Assembly: GCF_000425545.1 (NCBI RefSeq)
Contig: NZ_AUDQ01000008.1
Location: forward strand, 1 to 64,000
DNA from: Sporosarcina ureae DSM 2281
GTDB lineage: Bacteria > Bacillota > Bacilli > Bacillales_A > Planococcaceae
Length of the DNA: 64,000 nt
Direction: 5' to 3'
The notes under the pieces are model-generated. The model did no database searches and was not told the origin of the DNA. It saw only the letters and a program-made list of their open reading frames with translations. Shown here piece after piece: positions 37,211 to 44,641 of this stretch. Both the position numbers and the translations under genes were made by a program. Within the stretch, counting starts at the first letter, position 1. Every line of letters begins with the position of its first letter.

Positions 37211-37573
37211 TTACGATTTATCTTCTTCGTTCTTTTTGATATTCTTATGCTCATTCCACTGGTCATGCGCTTCGTGGTTGTATTTACGATTATATTCTTC
37301 CTGATCTCCATACGGGAACATTTCACCGGGTGTTAGATCATGATAATTTTGGCTTGGTGATTTATTTTGACTGTAAGCGGAGGGTTTATGTTCTCCCGTT
37401 TCATCCTGTGCATTTTCTCTAAATGCTACACTTGAATCAGAATCTGCTGGATCGGCAAGAGGTAGTTCATCTGGTACTACTACACCTTCGACCACACACT
37501 GTTCCTCATTAATCTCTTCCACTTTTGGAGTTAGATCTTTTTTGTTTGGATACTTTCCGTCAACGATTGTCAT
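37211..37573 (-). CDS. Hydrophilic hypothetical protein, 120 residues
   Basis: A polar, low-complexity protein with acidic and Asn/His-rich regions and a recognisable LTPGEMFPYGDQEEYNRKYNHEAHDQWNEH segment near the C-terminus. No signal peptide or membrane helix. GGGAGGAATGG supports the ATG at 37573; the open frame starts ten codons earlier. Family not recognised; the make-up recalls small sporulation or stress proteins of bacilli. Confidence 0.72.
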   Translation of the reverse strand: MTIVDGKYPNKKDLTPKVEEINEEQCVVEGVVVPDELPLADPADSDSSVAFRENAQDETGEHKPSAYSQNKSPSQNYHDLTPGEMFPYGDQEEYNRKYNHEAHDQWNEHKNIKKNEEDKS

Positions 37574-37671
37574 ATAACCATTCCTCCCTTTCATGCAATC
37601 CATAATTTATAGACCGCACTCTCTATACATACCCATATTCGCCATAAACTAAACTAATTCCTTTTAATAAT

Positions 37672-37712
37672 CAAAAAAAGAGTAAGATAGGAATTTTATC
37701 CCATCCTACTCC
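37672..37712 (-). terminator. Terminator of the two-component operon
   Basis: On the reverse strand GAGTAGGATGGG pairs with CCTATCTTACTC and is followed by seven T. Confidence 0.9.
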
Positions 37713-37720
37713 GTGCTAAT

Positions 37721-39919
37721 TTACCCACTTACGACATCAATCGTCACTTTGAATAAATCTCCATCGACTTCTACTTCCATCCGGCCGCCATGCAGCTCGA
37801 CAATAGATTGAGCAATAGCCAATCCTAAACCGGAACCTTCCGTCTGTCTAGATGCATCGCCGCGCTTAAAGCGTTCAAATAACTCATCCGTAGTATCGCC
37901 AAGTTCGTATCTCGCCACATTTTTCAACACGATACGTGCAGTCGATCCCACTTGCTGAAGATTGACGTATACTCTCGTACCAGGCAATGAATATTTCAAG
38001 ATATTGATGAACAGGTTATCGAGTACTCTCCACCATTTTTGTCCGTCCACCATCGCAAAGACCGGTTCTTCAGGTAAAGTAGTTCGAACATGCAAGTCTT
38101 GCTCAGTAAATTGTTCCGCATGTTCTGCCAACGCTTGTTGGATCAACTGATTCAAATCCACACGTTGCTTCACCATTTCTAAATTGCCGCTTGCCATTTT
38201 TGAAACTTCGAATAAATCTTCAATGAGCGTTTTCAAGCGCTGTGATTTCTGATCTAGAATGCCAACGTATTTCGCACGTTCCTCCGCAGATAACGTCTCA
38301 TCTTTCAATAAATCCGTATACGTTATAATGGAGGTAAGCGGAGTCCGTAAGTCATGGCTGACATTCGTGATCAACTCTGTTTTCAACCGTTCACTTTTCG
38401 CTTGTTCATTGATCGACACGCGAACACCTTCGCGAAGATTATTCAAATTCGCTGCATGTTTCGCAAGCTGCGATTTACCTTTGACCGGTATTGCCTGCGT
38501 CAGATGCCCCGCCGCCATATCGTTGGTTGCAGCCAATATCCGATTCAAATAGGCGGTTTTTTTCACGAAAAGGAATAATGCGGGTAGCGCGACAAATAAT
38601 ACACAGAAAGCGTACACTACTATGAGCACCGGTTGCATGAATACACCCGCCAAGCCTAAACCGGCAAGGAAAAAGATGATGAGTAACAGCGACAACTGTA
38701 CACCAACCGTACGATTGCTGAATGTGTCTCTACTATCTTGTGCAAATTGTACCGTATAACTGTCACGCCAATCCTTCATCAGTCGTTCTGGTTCACGGTA
38801 TAGCCTAAATAAATGAACAGCCTGAAACGCCAACAGCGCGGTAAACAATACACCTATCAGCAAGAAACTGACGGCCATATTACTGATCGTCCCCAAGCTT
38901 ACATATCTAAACTGATTGAAAATGTTGAAGATCGCCGATTCGATGTAAAGTGTCAGGATAAAAGCAGTCAGTAGTAAAAGAACTACTTTCACATCTAATT
39001 TCCATCGTGAATACGTAGTAGCCAATCTCGACTGGAGTATCCATTCCTTCTGGAACTTCATCACTGTAAACAACGCCACAAGCGCAAGCACACCGAGAAC
39101 CCACAATCCATATACCATATACTTCCCCCGGATGAATTGATCATTTTCCTTGGCCATTGCCCCTAATATCGTAGCATCTGAGGGAATAATAATTGTTCCT
39201 TCAAAATATTGGGGAGGGTTGCTAATGCCTTCCACATCGTCATCTGTGTACATCGATCCTTGTTCCATTGAATAGTCAGAGTACCCATTGTCATACACAG
39301 CCGAGTTCGCCTTGAAATATCCTGTTGCTTCAGTAAATTCTTGTTGGAAGAGCGCCGTTACCTCGACATCGCCCCGAGTAAATCGTTCACCCGTTTCAAC
39401 ATTTACAAGATCATAGGCAATCGGAATATTCGTTTGGCGATTATTTTCTGTCTCCTTAATCTGACGCGCTAAAGCTTTTGCCTTTTCCGAACGAATTTTG
39501 TCTTCCACATAACTATCGCTTTCAAAATTCTGTTGAATATCTCCTAGTTTCGTATTCCGCTCTTTAACTAGAGCCAATAGTACAGTTTCATTTTCCTCGA
39601 GTTTCGCATCCGCAATTCGTTCTGCATATTGTTGCTGGATATTATCAAGCTGTTCAGACAGCGTACCGTATCGTTGTCGGTATTCTGTAATTTCATCCAG
39701 CGAAACCGTTAATTCCTTTTCTGTTTTTTTCAAGTCGACTGGATTCAGTACGGTAGCCGACAGATTATCATATTCTTGTTCCATTCTATAGGTAAAATCT
39801 TCTTGGTCGGTAAACGATTTGCCAACAAGCTGTGGTGCATAATGAATGATGGACGGCAACGCGATCAATACAAGTGTCACGAGTGCGGACCAAATGGCCA
39901 ATTTTATATTTTTGTTCAT
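37721..39919 (-). CDS. Large membrane sensor histidine kinase
   Basis: A 732-residue kinase: N-terminal helix (about 8-28), a 240-residue extracytoplasmic region beginning with coiled coil, then about six membrane helices between about 265 and 475, a HAMP-like segment, HisKA with the phosphorylated His near residue 522 (NVSHDLRTPLTS) and a C-terminal ATPase with GSGLGLAIAQSIVELHGG. The multi-helix core between sensor loop and HAMP is unusual for OmpR-type partners. The ATG overlaps the stop of a 59-residue membrane protein gene, and the regulator lies before that. Signal unknown. Confidence 0.92.
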   Translation of the reverse strand: MNKNIKLAIWSALVTLVLIALPSIIHYAPQLVGKSFTDQEDFTYRMEQEYDNLSATVLNPVDLKKTEKELTVSLDEITEYRQRYGTLSEQLDNIQQQYAERIADAKLEENETVLLALVKERNTKLGDIQQNFESDSYVEDKIRSEKAKALARQIKETENNRQTNIPIAYDLVNVETGERFTRGDVEVTALFQQEFTEATGYFKANSAVYDNGYSDYSMEQGSMYTDDDVEGISNPPQYFEGTIIIPSDATILGAMAKENDQFIRGKYMVYGLWVLGVLALVALFTVMKFQKEWILQSRLATTYSRWKLDVKVVLLLLTAFILTLYIESAIFNIFNQFRYVSLGTISNMAVSFLLIGVLFTALLAFQAVHLFRLYREPERLMKDWRDSYTVQFAQDSRDTFSNRTVGVQLSLLLIIFFLAGLGLAGVFMQPVLIVVYAFCVLFVALPALFLFVKKTAYLNRILAATNDMAAGHLTQAIPVKGKSQLAKHAANLNNLREGVRVSINEQAKSERLKTELITNVSHDLRTPLTSIITYTDLLKDETLSAEERAKYVGILDQKSQRLKTLIEDLFEVSKMASGNLEMVKQRVDLNQLIQQALAEHAEQFTEQDLHVRTTLPEEPVFAMVDGQKWWRVLDNLFINILKYSLPGTRVYVNLQQVGSTARIVLKNVARYELGDTTDELFERFKRGDASRQTEGSGLGLAIAQSIVELHGGRMEVEVDGDLFKVTIDVVSG

Positions 39920-40098
39920 CACACGGTTCCTCCTCTAATAATTCGACCAAAGTAATGAGTTGCCAAGTTTAATCGTTCCCAGCCGTCTAGGAAGAGATCA
40001 ACCGTAAAGGAAGCGCAGTACATTAGACTTCCAAGGGCTAATGCAATGGCAATGAGCGAACCAACCAAGCCGTTTCTATTTTTCGATTTTATAGCCAA
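39919..40098 (-). CDS. 59-residue membrane protein between regulator and kinase
   Basis: A frame opened by TTG at 40098 lies inside the 3' end of the regulator gene and ends at TGA (39921-39919), sharing its last base with the kinase ATG (TGATG). AAGGTGG lies 9 nt before the TTG. The product has a basic start (KSKNRN), one hydrophobic helix (LVGSLIAIALALGSLMYCA) and a polar tail with DLFLDGWERLN and RIIRGG. Double overlap suggests translation coupling of all three genes. It could be a small accessory of the kinase; no family known to me. Confidence 0.65.
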   Translation of the reverse strand: MAIKSKNRNGLVGSLIAIALALGSLMYCASFTVDLFLDGWERLNLATHYFGRIIRGGTV

Positions 40099-40765
40099 CG
40101 CCCCACACCACCTTCACATATCGCGGATTTTTCGGATCCGCTTCGATTTTCTCTCGTATTTTCCGAATATGCACCGCCACAATATTTTCTGCGTTATATG
40201 CCTGTTCATTCCACACGCGTTCATATATTTCATTGATTGAGAATACACGTCCTGGATGTTTCATCAGTAATTCCGTAATTTTGAATTCAATTGGAGTCAG
40301 CCGAACCGGTGTCCCATCCACCGTCAACTCCTTCTCTTCTTCATTTAAAACCAAGCCATTGACTTCAATGACTTTTTGCCCTTCATACGTTCCAAGCTGC
40401 ACGTACCGGCGAAGTTGCGACTTCACACGGGCCATCAACTCAAGCGGATGGAATGGCTTTGTGACGTAGTCGTCTGCCCCAACTGACAAGCCGTGGATTT
40501 TATCCGAGTCTTCCACTTTCGCACTCAACATAATAATCGGGATATTTTGCACTTCCCGTATCTTGAATGTTGCCGTGATTCCATCCATATTCGGCATCAT
40601 AATATCTAAAATTAATAAATGGATTTCATTCAATGCAAGCAACTCTAGCGCTTCTTGACCATCTTTCGCTTTCAGTACACGATATCCTTCATTTTTCAAA
40701 TAAATTTCAATTCCCTCGCGAATTTCCTTATCGTCATCCGCCACAAGCACTGTAAACTCTGCCAT
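40076..40765 (-). CDS. OmpR/PhoB-type response regulator
   Basis: A 229-residue regulator: receiver with acidic pocket ADDD (about 9-12), phospho-acceptor Asp54 (LLILDIMMPNMDG), Lys105-like KPF, and a C-terminal winged helix with RVFSINEIYERVWNEQAYNAENIVAVHIRKIREKIE. GGGGTGA supports the ATG at 40765. Its 3' end contains the start of the small membrane protein gene. Target genes are not evident. Confidence 0.94.
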   Translation of the reverse strand: MAEFTVLVADDDKEIREGIEIYLKNEGYRVLKAKDGQEALELLALNEIHLLILDIMMPNMDGITATFKIREVQNIPIIMLSAKVEDSDKIHGLSVGADDYVTKPFHPLELMARVKSQLRRYVQLGTYEGQKVIEVNGLVLNEEEKELTVDGTPVRLTPIEFKITELLMKHPGRVFSINEIYERVWNEQAYNAENIVAVHIRKIREKIEADPKNPRYVKVVWGVGYKIEK

Positions 40766-40873
40766 GTAGGTCACCCCGTCTCACTAATAACTTCATTCTA
40801 CCACCCCACTCTTAACAAAGACTGAGGATAAATATGAAGAAAATCTTAAGATGTACTCGAATAAATTCCTTTG

Positions 40874-41003
40874 CGCTCATTAAACTGCCTCAACCGCTCT
40901 TAAAAATCCACAAGTGCTCATAGAACACGGCCAAGCGCTCTATCATGCCACACAAGCGCTCATAGAACACATCCAACCGCTCTATACACCATCATAACCG
41001 CTC
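40874..41003 (-). repeat. GAGCG phased repeat block D (inverted)
   Basis: CGCTC, the complement of GAGCG, occurs at 40874, 40895, 40915 (TGCTC), 40936, 40957, 40978 and 40999, so spacing is 21 bp except one 20-bp step. The block lies between the divergent regulator gene and the next forward gene, so unlike the other three it overlaps an upstream regulatory region. Confidence 0.87.
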
Positions 41004-41061
41004 ATAGCTGATGTATAATCTTGAATAAGAATGCCACACTCTTATAATGGAGGTGACGAAT

Positions 41062-41244
41062 ATGCCTAATAAAAAGAATAATAAGAAGAATACTGAGAAC
41101 ATGCGTGAGGAGTATGGCTTCGGATATGATTTGAGTCCTGATGATTTTGATGTGGTTGGACAGAACGATGCGGCTAAGAAGAATAAAACGAATTCGAAAA
41201 AGAATAAGCAGACGGAAGGTAATCAACCGTTTAATCCTTCGTGA
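41062..41244 (+). CDS. Small hydrophilic protein, 60 residues
   Basis: A strong GGAGGTGA precedes the ATG at 41062. The product is Lys/Asn-rich at both ends with a central EEYGFGYDLSPDDFDVVGQ segment. No signal or membrane helix. The make-up recalls small spore or stress proteins of bacilli, but I do not recognise the family. A bidirectional terminator follows. Confidence 0.72.
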   Translation: MPNKKNNKKNTENMREEYGFGYDLSPDDFDVVGQNDAAKKNKTNSKKNKQTEGNQPFNPS

Positions 41245-41301
41245 CTTTGAAGGAGAAGGCATGGTTATCGAATACAATCATTCGCTTTTCATTCATCACA
41301 T

Positions 41302-41336
41302 AAAAAAGAGCAGCCAATTCTGGCTACTCTTTTTTT
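41302..41336. terminator. Bidirectional terminator
   Basis: AAGAGcAGCCA / TGGCTaCTCTT with A run on one side and T7 on the other, between the 60-residue gene and the ECF S-component gene that converge here. Confidence 0.9.
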
Positions 41337-41354
41337 GTGTAGTATGTACATCCG

Positions 41355-42053
41355 TTAACCGGACTGTTCATATAGCAATCCATACTTCCGCTGAATGCGT
41401 TGTAAAATTTTTATCCAACTAACTCCAAATACGATAATGAAAAACACATTGGATAAGGCATGTGCGAGGTCGAAGTAGATACTGGATGCAAAAATCCCCG
41501 CAACGTATTTCCAAGACAATGCTTCGATATTTCCTACAATGACCCACGTATTCATGAACCATCCGAATATATAGCCCCAGACGAAACCAAATGTACATTT
41601 TCCCCACAATGTCTTCATAAATGCGGTATTGCGCAATAGGCCGGCAGTCATTCCCATCATGCCCCACGCATACATTTGCCATGGTGTCCAAGGCCCTTGA
41701 CCGAGAAAGAAGTTTGAGACGATCGCCGCGACCGCTCCAACGATGAAGCCCGACTCCGCACCAAATACCAACCCTGCCATAATGATGATGAACGAAGTCG
41801 GCTGAATGCTTGGAAGTCCAGCGAATGGAACACGTCCAACTGCCGCAATCGCCGCAAGCATTGCCAGCAAGACGACCTCTCTTCCCCCTACATCCCGCCA
41901 CTCAAAGCGGGCGAAAAATGGAATCATAATAGCCGCGATCATGATCATACTGAGTAATAAATACGCTCTATAATGAAAGAATACGATGGAAACGACAAGT
42001 AACAATAATAATATCAATGAAACAATTACTAAATACTTTCGCGAACGGCCCAT
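41355..42053 (-). CDS. ECF transporter S component (predicted cobalamin or precursor)
   Basis: A 232-residue membrane protein with about six to seven helices, the ECF S-component style AMLAAIAAVGRVPFAGLPSIQPTSFIIIMAGLVFG, and the conserved alternation of small residues needed for docking on EcfT. It is the last gene of a unit behind a cobalamin riboswitch, so the substrate is probably cobalamin or a corrinoid precursor, as in CbrT/CblT groups. GAGGAGG precedes the ATG; the start overlaps ecfA by 25 bp. Confidence 0.88.
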   Translation of the reverse strand: MGRSRKYLVIVSLILLLLLVVSIVFFHYRAYLLLSMIMIAAIMIPFFARFEWRDVGGREVVLLAMLAAIAAVGRVPFAGLPSIQPTSFIIIMAGLVFGAESGFIVGAVAAIVSNFFLGQGPWTPWQMYAWGMMGMTAGLLRNTAFMKTLWGKCTFGFVWGYIFGWFMNTWVIVGNIEALSWKYVAGIFASSIYFDLAHALSNVFFIIVFGVSWIKILQRIQRKYGLLYEQSG

Positions 42054-43699
42054 GTCGCTACAGCCTCCTCATACGTCAAAACTTCAGGCTGTTTTGTTTC
42101 CCGCGTCGCACGATTGATCGCCGTCGTGTAGAAATAATTGCCTTTGAATAATTCATCCGGTGTCCCGTCCGCTGCGATTTCTCCGTCGAACATCATCGCA
42201 CACCGTTCTGCATAACTCGCTGCAAAGCCGATGTCGTGCGTCACCATGAAGATGGTCAGTCCGCTTTGCTGCAAACTATACAATAACTCGCCTAAATGCT
42301 GCTTGGAAACCGGATCCATCCCCTTCGTCGGTTCATCGATAAACAACATTTCGGGTTCACCTAGCAAAATACAGGCAAGTGCCGCTTTCTGGACTTCCCC
42401 ACCCGAGCAGTCATATGGATGACGCGTACGTAAATGGGAAATACCAAACGCTTCAAGCAAATGATGCATCCGTTCGGTTACATTGGATAGTTTTAAGCGC
42501 TCACCGACATTTTGCATTTCTTCTTCAATCGTTTGCTGGACAAAATACGTTCGTGGATTTTGTGGTAAGTATGCAATTTTTCCAAGCCACTCAGAATCCT
42601 TCATTTTCTTCATATCCTGCCCATTCAAACGGACCTTGCCACGTTGCGGTTTTATACTGCCGAGACTTGCGCGCAAAGCAGTCGTCTTTCCACTGCCATT
42701 TCCACCAACCATCGCAAAAAACTGACCTTTTGGGATGCGTAACGTAAATCTTTTTAAGACAAATGGTGCTTTCTTTTGATACTGAAAAAACACATCGTTC
42801 ATTTCGAGTATCCATTGCTCTTTCAATTGATTTGATTGCGCTTCAACAGGCATCGTTTCACGCTCTTCCCGACCGATCCACTGCTTACATTCTTTCACTG
42901 TCAGAGGAATTGCCGCAATGATAGGTTTCTGTTCAAATTCCATATAGAGCCGTGCGAATGTAGGTAAGTACGGAAAGAACTGTGTCGCACGATCCGCATA
43001 TAACTCTCCAATGACTTGACGACTGTCCCCTTCGTACCGAACTTCACCTGATTCCATCAGTACGATCCGGTCCGCCACTGCATACAATTCTTCCAAACGG
43101 TGTTCGACCAATACAATCGTCATGCCCGTTTCTTTATTCAGACGCTCAAGCATCAGCACCAACTCTTTTGCCGCTACCGGATCGAGTTGTGAGGTCGGTT
43201 CATCAAGCAATAGCACACGCGGCTTCATAAGTAGTACCGACAATAGATTCAATAACTGCTTTTGACCGCCTGACAATTCGGAAGGCTTGGCATTCAGCAA
43301 GTCCTCCACTCCGAAAAAATGCACCATTTCCGCTACCCGTTTACGCATTTCAAAAGTAGAGTACCCTAAGTTCTCCAGTCCAAAGACAATCTCTTGCATC
43401 ACTTCATCCATGATGATTTGATTGTCTGGATCCTGGAACACATAGCCAACTTGCTTAACCATCTGCCTCTCTTCCCACTCACTGATCGACTTACCTTTAT
43501 AGAAAATTTCCCCTTCAAGTTTTCCTGTCGGCGTCAATTCCCTCTTCAATAGTTTCAATAAAGTCGTTTTACCACTGCCACTTGCGCCTCCCATGACAAG
43601 GAACTCGCCTTCATTAACGGAAAGTGAAATGTCTTTTAGCACGTGCTGATCTGTATTCGGAAAAGAAAACGAGACGTGGTTCAAATTGAATAATTCCAT
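42029..43699 (-). CDS. Fused ECF ATPase (EcfA-EcfA')
   Basis: A 556-residue protein with two complete ABC ATPase domains. The first has GGASGSGKTT, LSGGQKQ and VLLLDEP; the second GGNGSGKTT, CSGGEVQ and MLFIDEPTKG. Fused ECF ATPases occur in dedicated systems such as YkoEDC and cobalamin-related CbrTUV. The ATG at 43699 overlaps the ecfT end by 19 bp; the open frame extends further without signals. It powers the S component that follows. Confidence 0.93.
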   Translation of the reverse strand: MELFNLNHVSFSFPNTDQHVLKDISLSVNEGEFLVMGGASGSGKTTLLKLLKRELTPTGKLEGEIFYKGKSISEWEERQMVKQVGYVFQDPDNQIIMDEVMQEIVFGLENLGYSTFEMRKRVAEMVHFFGVEDLLNAKPSELSGGQKQLLNLLSVLLMKPRVLLLDEPTSQLDPVAAKELVLMLERLNKETGMTIVLVEHRLEELYAVADRIVLMESGEVRYEGDSRQVIGELYADRATQFFPYLPTFARLYMEFEQKPIIAAIPLTVKECKQWIGREERETMPVEAQSNQLKEQWILEMNDVFFQYQKKAPFVLKRFTLRIPKGQFFAMVGGNGSGKTTALRASLGSIKPQRGKVRLNGQDMKKMKDSEWLGKIAYLPQNPRTYFVQQTIEEEMQNVGERLKLSNVTERMHHLLEAFGISHLRTRHPYDCSGGEVQKAALACILLGEPEMLFIDEPTKGMDPVSKQHLGELLYSLQQSGLTIFMVTHDIGFAASYAERCAMMFDGEIAADGTPDELFKGNYFYTTAINRATRETKQPEVLTYEEAVATWAVRESI

Positions 43700-44559
43700 T
43701 TCAGTTGTTCTCTCCCTTCTACAAATAGTGGAAACAGCGCGACGGCCATGCCGCAAGCGAATACGAACCAATCAAGCGACGACAGATGTAATAGACCAAG
43801 TTCCGGATAAATGACAATCTTTCCATAGCCCATAAATCCACCCGTGCCGCACATGACGAAAGCTACGAGTAAATAACTCAACCAACGTCTATCGGACTTC
43901 GTCATGCGATACGGAATATACGGACGTCTTGTACCAGACCCATACCCCCGTGCTTTCATAGAATCTGCTGTCTCTACAGCTTCTTCCAATGACCACGATA
44001 GCAGAACTTGCAACATCGACATTCCGCTCTTTGCACGCTCACTCAATGTTCCTTGTGTCATCGTCATGCCCTTCAGACGCTGAACATCCTGGATTTCGGT
44101 CAACCGCCTTTTCAATAACGGCACAAAACGGATGGACATCATAATAAGAAATGCGGTCCTCGGGAGGATTCTTGCGAAAATATATAATAGTTTATTGCCG
44201 TTCAGGACACTATTTAATGAAACGAATAGGAGGAGAATCATCAACAACGACATCGCCGTCACGACACCATAGAGCATCGCTTCGAACGTCACTTGTTTTC
44301 CAAAGAAATCAAACCATACATGCATCCCTCTTGAGTTAATCAAGGGATTGATTACAATAATTAGCGCAGTCATCGTCACCATCAACGGCGCCCACTGCTT
44401 CATCGCCTGCCCGCCGTCATGTGATAGATTGACCGCAATTAATGCGAGGCAACCCGCCAGCAAAAAGATCGGATGATTAAAGAACATCGCAAAAAAGCCA
44501 AGGCACATATAATAAAAAAACATCACGAAAGGGTGAATTGCCTGTATTCCATTGCCCAT
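43681..44559 (-). CDS. ecfT: ECF transporter transmembrane coupling protein
   Basis: A 292-residue EcfT: several N-terminal helices, then a long cytoplasmic coupling region with the two conserved helices, MTMTQGTLSERAKSGMSMLQVLLSWSLEEAVETADSMKARGYG (Ala-Arg-Gly motif ARG near residue 206), which insert into the ATPases. AAAGGGG precedes the ATG. It is separated from the SLH protein gene by a strong hairpin. Confidence 0.93.
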   Translation of the reverse strand: MGNGIQAIHPFVMFFYYMCLGFFAMFFNHPIFLLAGCLALIAVNLSHDGGQAMKQWAPLMVTMTALIIVINPLINSRGMHVWFDFFGKQVTFEAMLYGVVTAMSLLMILLLFVSLNSVLNGNKLLYIFARILPRTAFLIMMSIRFVPLLKRRLTEIQDVQRLKGMTMTQGTLSERAKSGMSMLQVLLSWSLEEAVETADSMKARGYGSGTRRPYIPYRMTKSDRRWLSYLLVAFVMCGTGGFMGYGKIVIYPELGLLHLSSLDWFVFACGMAVALFPLFVEGREQLKWNYSI

Positions 44560-44607
44560 AACCCTTCCCCTTTCTACTACCTCAACATACTACACGTTAA
44601 AGACAGA

Positions 44608-44636
44608 CAATCTTGCACCGCGCGGGTGCAAGATTG
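44608..44636 (-). terminator. Hairpin between SLH-protein gene and ecfT
   Basis: CAATCTTGCACC / GGGTGCAAGATTG is a near-perfect 12-bp stem with a tiny loop. The following reverse-strand bases (TCTGTCTTTAA) make only a weak T tract, so it may act as a partial terminator or as a barrier that lowers ECF expression compared with the surface proteins. Confidence 0.65.
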
Positions 44637-44641
44637 TGTGA

